DNA of 13,374 nucleotides from an uncultured Sutterella sp. (GCA_900544345.1 UQUR01000020.1:1-13374); one strand, 5' to 3'. Counted from the first letter of the stretch, positions 1 through 7,336 are shown. Made by a program: numbers and translations. Notes: generated by a model from the letters alone, not told the origin.

Positions 1-55
1 AGGCTAGTCAACCAAGGCTTTCACAAGCCTCTGCCTTTAGGCAGGGGTAGTTGAC
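1..55 (+). mobile_element. Right end of an IS200/IS605-type element; possible 3' end of a TnpB omega RNA (partial)
   Basis: Seen: two adjacent hairpins, AGGCTT/AAGCCT (15-20 and 25-30) and CTGCC-TTTA-GGCAG (31-44, extendable to 28-47 with one G-T pair). They are enclosed by a third inverted repeat, GTCAAC (7-12) with GTTGAC (50-55). From memory of the family, IS200/IS605 right ends carry a subterminal hairpin with a TTTA-like loop, followed by a G-rich strand and a short tail of the GTAGTTGAC type. In TnpB systems this segment is also the 3' end of the omega RNA scaffold, and the guide is read from the bases just outside. Inferred: the element lies to the left of the window and any tnpB gene is not visible. 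A solo end or MITE-like derivative is equally possible. The boundary at about base 55 is approximate. Confidence 0.6.
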
Positions 56-56
56 A

Positions 57-728
57 TTATTCAGAAAGTGACCAGCCCAGTCCGGGGTGCGTCTTAATTA
101 AAGCAGTATCAAATGGTTTATCAATGGCGCGTCTCAACAGATATAAATTAGCCCTGAGGCTATCGGAATCAGGAGGCGAGCCATTCCAGACAACCGTTTC
201 CAAACGAGAGCGACTGACTACTGCGGGGCTTTTAGCCATCAGCTCTTTGAGAATTGACAGGCAGGTGGGATTAAGTTTAATAGAGGTGTTTGCACGAGTT
301 ACCTTCAGTGTTTTCAGATTGAAGGTGAGGTCTGCGACCTGTAATACATCTTTTTCGCTGCCGTAACTACGCCTCAAAAGCGCTTCTATGCGGGCGGCAA
401 GCTCTTTGAGCGCAAAGGGCTTAATGAGGTAGTCATCAGCTCCAACTTCAAGCCCTCTAACACGGTCGTCAATACTGTCGCGTGCGGTCAGCATTAGTAT
501 GGGAATACTATTGCCTTCACGGCGCAATAACTGGCAGATGGATAGTCCATCAATAAGCGGCAATCCGATATCGAGGACACAGAGGCTGTAAGAGCCATTC
601 TTTAAGCGCTCAAGTGCATCGGCTCCGTTCAAAGCTGTTTCTACTGAAAAGCCTTTGATGACTAAATAATCCCGAACATTGTAGAGAATGTCGACATTGT
701 CATCGACTATTAAGATCGGTAAAGACAC
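57..728 (-). CDS. OmpR/PhoB-family response regulator
   Basis: DNA-binding response regulator of a two-component system, 223 residues, cytoplasmic. The receiver domain (about 1-118) has every expected residue: acidic pair D9/D10, phospho-acceptor D53 in VLDIGLP, T81, and K103 in the KPF motif. A winged-helix output domain (about 125-223) ends in a GLGWSL stretch where this family usually has GYRL, so the C-terminus looks complete. The start is GTG, preceded on the minus strand by AAAGGGG about 6 bases upstream. It is transcribed divergently from the phosphatase/phosphoethanolamine transferase gene at 934, 205 bases away. By analogy with PmrA and eptA in enterics, I infer that it controls that gene. 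A sensor kinase would normally follow downstream, but an IS200/IS605-like end begins 1-2 bases after the stop codon, so the kinase is displaced, lost or outside the window. The general layout resembles the QseB/PmrA subgroup; the subgroup is not certain. Confidence 0.93.
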   Translation of the reverse strand: MSLPILIVDDNVDILYNVRDYLVIKGFSVETALNGADALERLKNGSYSLCVLDIGLPLIDGLSICQLLRREGNSIPILMLTARDSIDDRVRGLEVGADDYLIKPFALKELAARIEALLRRSYGSEKDVLQVADLTFNLKTLKVTRANTSIKLNPTCLSILKELMAKSPAVVSRSRLETVVWNGSPPDSDSLRANLYLLRRAIDKPFDTALIKTHPGLGWSLSE

Positions 729-764
729 TTCAACCCCTTTGTCAGTTGACTCTACTTATTTGAA

Positions 765-787
765 GCAGTCTGCTCTAGGAAGACTGC
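765..787. repeat. 7-bp inverted repeat in the regulator/transferase intergenic region
   Basis: GCAGTCT (765-771) and AGACTGC (781-787) are perfect inverted arms around a 9-base loop. An outer pair, TTGAA (760-764) with TTCAA (791-795), could extend the stem past a 3-base bulge. It lies 37 bases upstream of the regulator's GTG start. It could be an operator or a hairpin in the regulator's mRNA leader. No run of T follows on either strand, so it is not a classical terminator. Confidence 0.4.
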
Positions 788-933
788 GCTTTCAACTCCT
801 TTTCAAAGTAAAAGCCTGCTCGGTTGATGGCTATCAATCGATTTTACGGTTTTTTGACGTCATTTTAACGCTGATTTTGCCTTACATAAACGATAGTTGT
901 ACTCGTATCGGTTTAGCTAAAACAAAGAGGAAA

Positions 934-3252
934 ATGTACTCAGAAACTCGTTCATACAATCCGTGGATTTGGCTTGTGCTGCCCATCTGGTGCTTGGCGT
1001 TTTTAGTTCTTTTTCCACCGCATCAGTTGGACATTGCCGTCAGCCGACTATTCTGGATTGACGGTGACTGGCCTTGGCATCACAACGTTTTTTTCTCTGA
1101 AGTGCTGCATAAAGGTGCCAAGGCAGTCCCTATTATCTTTGCACTGTGGGTCATTTATCAGCTTTTTCGTTTAAAGCTTCAGAAATCAATAGAAGATAGG
1201 CAAGAGAAAATCAAGCGCTACGCCTATGTGTTTGTCGCAATGCTCACAAGTGTGCTTTTATGCTGGTGGCTTAAACAGACAACAGGAGTGAGTTGTCCTT
1301 GGACGACAACCGTTTTTGGGGGCTCAGATCTAATCACCGATCCGGGCTGGTCTTTAGTTGCTCGGGCAGGCAACTGCTGGCCGGGAGGACACGCTGGCAC
1401 CGGTTTTTGCCTTTTTGCTCTTTTCTTTGCCCTTCGTGATCACCATCCGGCTTATGCACGCTGGTGCTTATTGGCAGTATTCGTCTTCGGCTCTATCTGC
1501 GGTTTCGCCCGTACGATGCAGGGTGCGCATTTTGTTTCGCACAATATCGCCACGATGCTCATTGACTGGATCGTATGTGCAGTTTTATACGTTCTTTTCT
1601 TTGACCGGGAAAAAATTATCAGTCGTTTTCTCAAGGATGGCCCGGTGACGAGTCACGCGCAGAGTGTTTTTGCTGCCGCTTTATTTTGGACAATCTTTTT
1701 AGATGTTCCTTTTTGGCGAGCACTTATTGGAACAGCCGGCAGTGATCCAGAACTGATAGCACAAACACTTTTTCTATCAGTGGTACTAGCTTTAAGTTTC
1801 TTCTTTGTAGCCTTGTCTGTCATTGAGTTACTCGCTATTTCGCCCAAACGCGTTTTTCAGCTTTTTATGTTGATCTTATCCATTTCTGGGGTAACTGCTT
1901 TAATCAGTGCGCTTTTGTACGGCACGACAATGACCCCTGATATGGTGAGAAATTTCCTCCAAACAGATACCAAAGAAGCTTCGATGTACCTATCAGTGTC
2001 CTCGGTTTTGCTTTTTGCTTTTTTGTTTATTCCGGCGATTTTGATTCTGAAAAACAGTAAGAGCACTACCGTAACGCTCGAAGATCGCTTCAAGCGGTTA
2101 GGGTTGTCTGCGCTTTTTCTTTTAATTGGGATTTTGCTACTTTTGAGTCAGTTGCAGCCCTTCTCAGCCATCATGCGGATGGACAAATCCATGCGCTACA
2201 TGATTGCACCCTTCAATGTGGTTTACTCAACGGCCTCAACTCTATTGCGTGATAAAAATACGGATGCCGAACGTGTCAGACATATTGTGGATCCCAATCC
2301 TTATGCTACAGAAAAGCCTCAACGTGCAACCGTTTTTGTTCTGATGATAGGCGAGACGGCTCGGTCAGCCAATTGGCAATTGGCGGGCTACGGACGGGAG
2401 ACTACACCTAGGCTAGCGGCAATGGATATTATCAATATTCCTAAAGTGCAGGCTTGCGGGACAAGTACAGATGTTTCTTTGCCTTGTATGTTAAGCCGTA
2501 TCGGACGCAGGGACTATGATCGGGACCGTATTTTAAGTGAAGAGGCATTACCCTCATTGCTTCAGCGCTCAGGATTTAATGTCACTTGGATTGATAATCA
2601 GTCGGGCAGTAAAGGTACTAGCGACGGCGTTAAAACGGTAAAACTCAGTGACGATAAAACGCTTTGCAACGGCTCTGACTGTATGGATATGGCTTTTGTG
2701 TTGGATCTGAAAAAGCGATTGCAAACCGTTAAGCCAGGAGAAAGGCAGGTTTTAATTCTTCACATGATGGGCTCGCACGGTCCTGCCTACGATCTGCGCT
2801 CAGAAGATCAAGATAAGGTATTTGGCAAAGTTTGCAATGATCCGAGTTTCAGGCGCTGCAGTCCTGAAGAAATTGTCAATGCTTATGACGCCAGTATTCG
2901 TTATACGGATCGAGTACTTGCTGAGGTTCTTCGTACGCTTCAATCGAAAAAGGATATAGATACCGCTTTTATTTATCTTTCGGACCACGGAGAAAGCTTA
3001 GGAGAAGGGGGACTCTTTTTGCATGGCGCTCCCTATAAGATGGCTCCTGATGAGCAAAAAATCATACCAATGGTGATGTGGCTTTCTGATGGATTTAAAG
3101 CTGACTACGCTGTATCGCAGTCAGCGATTGAAAAGGCGATTCAAAAACCTGTTACCCATGATCATCTGTATCACACCGTTTTGGGTCTTCTAAATATCCA
3201 TTCAATGACTTATGAAAGCCGTTGGGATTTAAGTAATGAAGAGAAAAATTAG
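934..3252 (+). CDS. eptA: PAP2 lipid phosphatase - EptA-like phosphoethanolamine transferase fusion protein
   Basis: Predicted inner-membrane enzyme of 772 residues with two catalytic modules facing the periplasm. Residues 1-230 are a six-helix PAP2 phosphatase: K114-x6-C121-P122, PGGH with H153, and R193-x5-H199. The C, G and H203 deviations from the textbook PAP2 consensus match, from memory, a known CPW/QGAHFxSH subfamily. Residues about 240-450 are five membrane helices of the EptA N-terminal domain. Residues 465-765 are the alkaline-phosphatase-fold transferase: metal ligands E474, D684 and H685, nucleophile T512 in CGTST, plus H610, H615 and H697. Cysteine pairs C508/C518, C578/C583 and C634/C642 are kept. 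The transferase would move phosphoethanolamine from phosphatidylethanolamine to lipid A; the phosphatase probably removes a lipid A phosphate or acts on undecaprenyl pyrophosphate (inferred). The ATG at 934 follows AAAGAGG by 5 bases. An upstream in-frame ATG at 688 lies inside the divergent regulator gene and was rejected. Free-standing EptA proteins are about 540-570 residues. Confidence 0.93.
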   Translation: MYSETRSYNPWIWLVLPIWCLAFLVLFPPHQLDIAVSRLFWIDGDWPWHHNVFFSEVLHKGAKAVPIIFALWVIYQLFRLKLQKSIEDRQEKIKRYAYVFVAMLTSVLLCWWLKQTTGVSCPWTTTVFGGSDLITDPGWSLVARAGNCWPGGHAGTGFCLFALFFALRDHHPAYARWCLLAVFVFGSICGFARTMQGAHFVSHNIATMLIDWIVCAVLYVLFFDREKIISRFLKDGPVTSHAQSVFAAALFWTIFLDVPFWRALIGTAGSDPELIAQTLFLSVVLALSFFFVALSVIELLAISPKRVFQLFMLILSISGVTALISALLYGTTMTPDMVRNFLQTDTKEASMYLSVSSVLLFAFLFIPAILILKNSKSTTVTLEDRFKRLGLSALFLLIGILLLLSQLQPFSAIMRMDKSMRYMIAPFNVVYSTASTLLRDKNTDAERVRHIVDPNPYATEKPQRATVFVLMIGETARSANWQLAGYGRETTPRLAAMDIINIPKVQACGTSTDVSLPCMLSRIGRRDYDRDRILSEEALPSLLQRSGFNVTWIDNQSGSKGTSDGVKTVKLSDDKTLCNGSDCMDMAFVLDLKKRLQTVKPGERQVLILHMMGSHGPAYDLRSEDQDKVFGKVCNDPSFRRCSPEEIVNAYDASIRYTDRVLAEVLRTLQSKKDIDTAFIYLSDHGESLGEGGLFLHGAPYKMAPDEQKIIPMVMWLSDGFKADYAVSQSAIEKAIQKPVTHDHLYHTVLGLLNIHSMTYESRWDLSNEEKN

Positions 3253-3311
3253 GACATCCATATTTCTCCTTTTTTAGAGTGACTGCAAACTGCTTCGGGT
3301 ACAAAAAATGA

Positions 3312-3703
3312 CCCATATTCGAGGGCTACTTTTTAGGTGTTGTGTCTAAACCTATTTTTGCATTGGCAACGAGAATGCCGGTTTCATATTTTTAGCGGCT
3401 TCAGACTTTGCCTTTGCATTTTGTACAAATCTAATCGGTCTATTGACAGCTATTGTGTTGTTTGGACTTCACTTGGCGGCTACGCAGGGGATTCTTGCTG
3501 CTATGGTCTCACAAATAGCGCCCAAAGAGCAAAGAGCGACAGATTTTGGAGTTTTTAATCTGTTTTGCGGTCTTGCTCTGCTGTTGTCGGGTTTGTTAAT
3601 TGGAGCCTTATGGCAGCTTTTGGGCGCGCAGAGCTCATTTATAGCGGCAGGTATTTTTGCTTTTGTCTCACTATTTTTAATTCGAGCGTTCAGGTTGCTA
3701 TGA
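3312..3703 (+). pseudogene. Decayed MFS transporter: internal deletion plus frame change
   Basis: Two pieces of a major facilitator superfamily permease lie in different frames. Bases 3312-3395 read EGYFLGVVSKPIFALATRM and then reach a TAG; this resembles the third membrane segment of MFS proteins with a GY-LS-KPLFALA motif. Bases 3350-3703, in another frame, read as the last four helices, including VLFGLHLAATQGILAAMVS, then IAPKEQRATDFGVFNL, then two more hydrophobic helices, and end at a natural TGA. About half of an MFS protein (the central helices), the true N-terminus and a convincing start are missing. A TTG at 3443 could start an 86-residue peptide, but no ribosome binding site supports it. 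This is interpreted as a dead remnant, probably once a drug or metabolite exporter. Confidence 0.75.
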
Positions 3704-3732
3704 TTGACTCGTTTATTTTCTGAGCAGCCCTT

Positions 3733-4386
3733 ATGATCAATACCTCTTTATTTGGTTTATTTTTGGTAACAGCAGCATTAGCTGTCGCCACACCTGGCCC
3801 CGGTGTTTTGTTGACGTTGACAAGTGCCATTCGTTACGGACTACGCACAGCTGTCTATGTCATTTTAGGAACGTCAACGGGCACGGTTATCATGTCGGCA
3901 ATTTCTTCAACGGGATTAGGCATTTTGATCGCAACGTCACCGGCAACCTACGAAGCGATTAAGGCTTTAGGTGCTTTATATATGGTTTGGTTGGGCTACA
4001 AGCTCTTTCGAGCCAAACCCTTCAGTTTTGATTTGGCTTCTAAAGAAAAAGCATCCAATGTGACTATCAAACAAAAAAGTGTTCTGTGTCTGCAGGGTAT
4101 CTCGCTTCAGATGACCAATCCCATGCTCATCATGTTTTTCATCTCTCTTTTCCCTCAGTTTATTGACCACCGCCTGGCTTTTTTGCCGCAAGTCGTCCTT
4201 ATGACTGTGACTTATTTTTGCATTGTTTTTACTATACATTGTGGCTACGGCTGGATTGCTTCTAATTTCAGAGGTCTGCTTTCTACACCTAAAGCTGCAA
4301 AAATCGTCAATTGTGTAGGCGGAGCATTTTTTATTTTCCTAGCGTTAAGAGTTTTCTATGGCATGTGGATAGAAACAACGCTCTAA
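3733..4386 (+). CDS. LysE/RhtB-family amino acid exporter
   Basis: Inner-membrane exporter of 217 residues, the normal length for the LysE/RhtB family, which exports amino acids such as lysine, threonine, homoserine or leucine by proton exchange. The N-terminal helix carries the family signature ATPGPGVLL (about 19-27), followed by a small-residue second helix (VILGTSTGTVIMSAIS), GALYMVWLGYKLFRAKP at the end of the third helix, a cytoplasmic loop (about 93-120), a TNPMLIMFFISLFPQF segment, and two further hydrophobic helices. The substrate cannot be read from sequence. The start ATG at 3733 has only a weak GAG upstream. The gene stands 29 bases after the MFS remnant and 64 bases before the acetyltransferase gene, so it may be independent or weakly read through into the dnaX cluster. 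Confidence 0.9.
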   Translation: MINTSLFGLFLVTAALAVATPGPGVLLTLTSAIRYGLRTAVYVILGTSTGTVIMSAISSTGLGILIATSPATYEAIKALGALYMVWLGYKLFRAKPFSFDLASKEKASNVTIKQKSVLCLQGISLQMTNPMLIMFFISLFPQFIDHRLAFLPQVVLMTVTYFCIVFTIHCGYGWIASNFRGLLSTPKAAKIVNCVGGAFFIFLALRVFYGMWIETTL

Positions 4387-4450
4387 TATTTCTAAATAGG
4401 ACTATTTTTTTCGCTAAACTACTCCTGTTTTGGCACCTGAAGGTAAAGAA

Positions 4451-4930
4451 ATGTTTGAAATTCGACAAGCCCAAGAAAAAGACTGTGCACTTATTTTGGA
4501 ATTCATTCGCCGTTTGGCTGATTATGAAAAGTTATTAAACGAAGTGACAGCAACCGAAGAGGACGTGCGGCGCGAGCTTTTCACTGAACCCGCTTCAGCC
4601 CATGCATTGATTGCTTTCGAAAATGATAAGCCCGTGGGCTTTGCTCTTTACTTTTATAATTTTTCGACTTTTTTAACCCGCAGGGGTTTATATCTTGAAG
4701 ATATTTTTGTTGATCCGGCCTACCGTGGTAAGGGTTACGGAAAAGCGCTCATGAAGCATTTAGCTCAGATTGCAGTCGATGAGCAATGCGGTCGATTTGA
4801 GTGGGTGGTGCTTGAGTGGAATAAACCTGCCATCGGTTTTTACGAAAAAATTGGTGCTAAATTAATGAATGATTGGCGGCTTTGTCGTTTAACGGGTGAA
4901 GCGCTTGAGCATTTTGCTAAAGGTTCATAA
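4451..4930 (+). CDS. GNAT-family N-acetyltransferase, SSAT/thialysine acetyltransferase-like
   Basis: Cytoplasmic acetyl-CoA-dependent N-acetyltransferase of 159 residues, a single GNAT domain. The acetyl-CoA pyrophosphate loop is YRGKGYGKAL (91-100), preceded by the beta-strand LYLEDIFVDP. Near the C-terminus VLEWNKPAIGFYEKIGA includes Y131, the position of the general-acid tyrosine in GNATs. The LEDIFV, EWNKPAI-FY and DWRLCRL motifs recall spermidine/spermine acetyltransferase-type and thialysine acetyltransferase proteins, so a small polyamine or amino acid substrate is likely (inference). The ATG at 4451 is preferred over an in-frame TTG at 4430 because GAAGG lies 7 bases before it. The stop is only 3 bases from the dnaX start, so the two genes are probably cotranscribed and translationally coupled. 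Confidence 0.88.
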   Translation: MFEIRQAQEKDCALILEFIRRLADYEKLLNEVTATEEDVRRELFTEPASAHALIAFENDKPVGFALYFYNFSTFLTRRGLYLEDIFVDPAYRGKGYGKALMKHLAQIAVDEQCGRFEWVVLEWNKPAIGFYEKIGAKLMNDWRLCRLTGEALEHFAKGS

Positions 4931-4933
4931 ATT

Positions 4934-6979
4934 ATGGCTTCGCAAGTACTAGCGCGTAAATGGCGCCCTCATGATTTCGAAAGTGTGGTGGGTCAAGAGC
5001 CTGTTGTGCAGGCTCTCACGCATGCGTTAAGAGAAAATCGGCTCCACCATGCCTATTTATTTACTGGTACCCGAGGCGTCGGTAAGACGACTTTGTCGCG
5101 TATTTTGGCTAAAAGTCTCAATTGCGTTGGTCCTGATGGCAAGGGTGGCGTGACCGATCACCCATGTGGTGTTTGTGAAGCCTGTCGTGCAATCGATGAA
5201 GGCCGCTTTGTAGATTACATTGAAATGGACGCGGCCAGCAACCGCTCGGTCGAGGAAATGACTGCGCTTTTGGAGCAGGCGATGTATGCGCCAACCAACG
5301 CGCGCTACAAAGTCTACATGATCGACGAAGTGCATCAGCTCACCTCGCACGCTTTCAACGCCATGCTCAAGACGCTCGAAGAGCCGCCCGAGTACGTCAA
5401 GTTTATTTTGGCTACGACTGATCCGCAGAAGGTTCCTGTGACGGTGCTCTCGCGCTGCCTGCAGTTTAATTTAAAAAATGTCTCGCCTCAGACGGTCGCA
5501 GACCATATGGCGCACATTTTGAAAGAAGAAAAAATTCAGGCTGAGCCCGCTGCCTTAAAGCTATTAGGCGTCGGAGCAAGAGGTTCAATGCGTGATGGTT
5601 TGAGTCTTTTGGATCAGGCGATTGCTTTTGCAGGCGATAAACCCATAACGCTAGAGAGTGTGCGCGAGATGCTTGGCATGATGGATAGCGACGTACTCAT
5701 TAAGCTTTTGGGGTATTTGGCAGAAGGCAACGCCCACGAAATGATGCAAATCGCGCAGCAAATGTCGATGCGAAGCCTCTCCTTTAGTCAAGCGATCCGC
5801 GATTTGGCCTCACTTTTGCACCGCATTGCACTTGCTCAGTTTGATACCGCAAGCATAGCCTCCGACGATATGGATCGGGAAGCGATTTTGGCGCTTGCCC
5901 GAACCTTTACACCTCAGGAAGTGCAGCTTTATTATCAAATTGCTTTAAATGCCAGAGGCGATATGAATCTGGCGCCCGATGAGTACGCGGGCTTTACGAT
6001 GGCACTATTGAGAATGCTTGCGTTTAAGCCCGCTGGTAGCGTCACGGTAAAGCTTCCCGAGCGCTTTAAGGCAAAAGAAGCGGATGTGAAATCTGACTCT
6101 TTCACAAACCAAAAGAGTCAACCTGAAGTGATGCCTAAGGTTTCTGAAGCGCAAACTCCTGCTGTGGCAGAAAGACCGATTGAGAAGAAAGTTTCTGAGA
6201 CCTCGCAACCTGCTCCCTGGGAGGATGTTTCGCTGGGGGAGTCTCATCCGGGCAGTGAGTCCAAGCCTGCTGCCCAGGATAAGATTGATGAGAAACTCGC
6301 CGAGCCTGAGGATTTAGCAAAATCTTTTGAAAAAGAGGAAGAGGACGCACCTTTTGTGAATGCGTATGATGAATATGCCTCACAAATGGAGCCCTCAATT
6401 GAGGATTACGGTTTTGAAAGTACCGTGTCTGACTCGGAGCCTCAAGTCGAGCCGCAAGAGTCTGAGACAAGCTTTGCTGATCGGTATGATTACGCTGAGG
6501 ATTACGATCAGATCCCGGACTTTACCGAAGTGGGTAAGCTTTGGTACGAAAAGCTTCGCTACACTTATCCGGCGACCTACGCTAAGGACATATTGGAACG
6601 AAGTGAGTGCGTCTCGATTGAGGACGATCTGATCACGCTTCGCATTGATCCTCTTTATGAGAACCGGCTTAAAAATAAAAAGGCAATGCTTTTGGTGCAG
6701 CGGATTGTCGATCCGCTTTTCGGTCGCCGCATGAGGTTTAATTTTGAATTGCAAACACCTCGTTCCCGAACTATTTCTCAGGAACGTGCGCGGCTTAAAA
6801 AAGAACAACGTCAGGCCGAAGAGGAACAAAAGCGGAAAAATAAATACATTACGATTACCGATGAGGCAGAGCGCAAGGCTGCGATTGAAACGCTCAAAAA
6901 AACGCCTTTAGCTAAAACCGTCATGAGACGGTTTAATGCACGGATTGACCCGTTATCGGTGAAAAAGAAAATTTCTTAA
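4934..6979 (+). CDS. dnaX: DNA polymerase III subunit tau (and gamma)
   Basis: Clamp-loader ATPase that organises the replicative polymerase, 681 residues. The AAA+ module shows Walker A GTRGVGKT (45-52), a zinc knuckle with C64, C78, C81 and C84, Walker B with D131/E132 (VYMIDEVHQL), and the SRC motif at 173-175 carrying the arginine finger. Domain III follows to about residue 370. Residues about 375-540 form an acidic, Glu/Pro/Ser-rich linker. About 545-640 (GKLWYEKLRYTYPATYAKDI onward) is the tau-specific polymerase-contacting domain, followed by a basic, coiled tail. The ATG lies 10 bases after AAAGG. I found no in-phase A-AAA-AAG slippery heptamer near the domain III/IV boundary, so the short gamma form made by frameshifting in E. 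coli is not supported here. It is the second gene of the acetyltransferase-dnaX-ybaB-recR-gmhA string. Confidence 0.98.
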   Translation: MASQVLARKWRPHDFESVVGQEPVVQALTHALRENRLHHAYLFTGTRGVGKTTLSRILAKSLNCVGPDGKGGVTDHPCGVCEACRAIDEGRFVDYIEMDAASNRSVEEMTALLEQAMYAPTNARYKVYMIDEVHQLTSHAFNAMLKTLEEPPEYVKFILATTDPQKVPVTVLSRCLQFNLKNVSPQTVADHMAHILKEEKIQAEPAALKLLGVGARGSMRDGLSLLDQAIAFAGDKPITLESVREMLGMMDSDVLIKLLGYLAEGNAHEMMQIAQQMSMRSLSFSQAIRDLASLLHRIALAQFDTASIASDDMDREAILALARTFTPQEVQLYYQIALNARGDMNLAPDEYAGFTMALLRMLAFKPAGSVTVKLPERFKAKEADVKSDSFTNQKSQPEVMPKVSEAQTPAVAERPIEKKVSETSQPAPWEDVSLGESHPGSESKPAAQDKIDEKLAEPEDLAKSFEKEEEDAPFVNAYDEYASQMEPSIEDYGFESTVSDSEPQVEPQESETSFADRYDYAEDYDQIPDFTEVGKLWYEKLRYTYPATYAKDILERSECVSIEDDLITLRIDPLYENRLKNKKAMLLVQRIVDPLFGRRMRFNFELQTPRSRTISQERARLKKEQRQAEEEQKRKNKYITITDEAERKAAIETLKKTPLAKTVMRRFNARIDPLSVKKKIS

Positions 6980-7004
6980 ACCATTTCAAACGAAAGGATA
7001 AATT

Positions 7005-7322
7005 ATGCGCGGAAATATGGGAGCACTCTTAAAGCAAGCCGCACGAGTGCAGGAAAACATCAAACGTTTGCAGCACGAGCTCGATCATTTGGAAGTGACG
7101 GGCAGTGCCAGCGGTAATCTTGTTCAGGTGACAATGACCTGTAAGCATGCTTTGAAATCCGTCAAGGTTGATCCGAGCCTTCTGCAAGAGGATGTCGACA
7201 TGGTTGAAGATTTGATTTTTATGGCCACTAAAGACTGCCTCGATCAGATTGAAAAGATCACGAAAGAGAAAATGGCGGCAGCCACCGCCGGTATGCCCTT
7301 ACCTCCGGGCATGTCGTTTTAA
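7005..7322 (+). CDS. ybaB: YbaB/EbfC-family nucleoid-associated protein
   Basis: Small DNA-binding protein of 105 residues, the standard length for the family, which binds DNA as a dimer and is linked to nucleoid structure and to RecR function. The N-terminus (MRGNMGALLKQAARVQENIK) matches the usual YbaB helix with its KQA-x-QEN pattern. The central GNLVQVTMTCKHALKSVKVD corresponds to the beta-sheet core, and the protein ends in a Pro/Gly-rich MPLPPGMSF tail. The ATG lies 6 bases after GAAAGGA, a good ribosome binding site. It sits 25 bases after dnaX and 14 bases before recR, an arrangement conserved in many bacteria, and is very probably cotranscribed with both. Confidence 0.96.
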   Translation: MRGNMGALLKQAARVQENIKRLQHELDHLEVTGSASGNLVQVTMTCKHALKSVKVDPSLLQEDVDMVEDLIFMATKDCLDQIEKITKEKMAAATAGMPLPPGMSF

Positions 7323-7336
7323 GGTCGGCTAAGAAG

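Noticed and set aside
688..933. In-frame N-terminal extension of the PAP2-EptA protein by 82 residues from an ATG at 688
   Set aside because: It would overlap the 5' end of the divergent response regulator, reads as non-family sequence and has no good ribosome binding site; ATG at 934 has AAAGAGG and begins just before the first PAP2 helix.
3241..3275. GAGAAA/TTTCTC stem plus T-run at the end of the fusion gene as a terminator
   Set aside because: A six-pair stem with two G-C pairs and a 16-base loop; possible, but too weak to list as a feature.
3443..3703. A standalone 86-residue membrane protein starting at TTG
   Set aside because: It is the C-terminal third of an MFS permease; the frame is open upstream of the TTG with matching MFS-like hydrophobic sequence and no ribosome binding site, so it is part of a pseudogene.
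4394..4411. AAATA-GGAC-TATTT followed by T as a terminator after the LysE gene
   Set aside because: The stem is only five A-T pairs and would be very weak; not enough to call.
6320..6920. A-rich runs late in dnaX as programmed frameshift sites
   Set aside because: Runs such as those near 6796 and 6894 are not in X-XXY-YYZ phase and lie in or after the tau domain, so they would not yield gamma.
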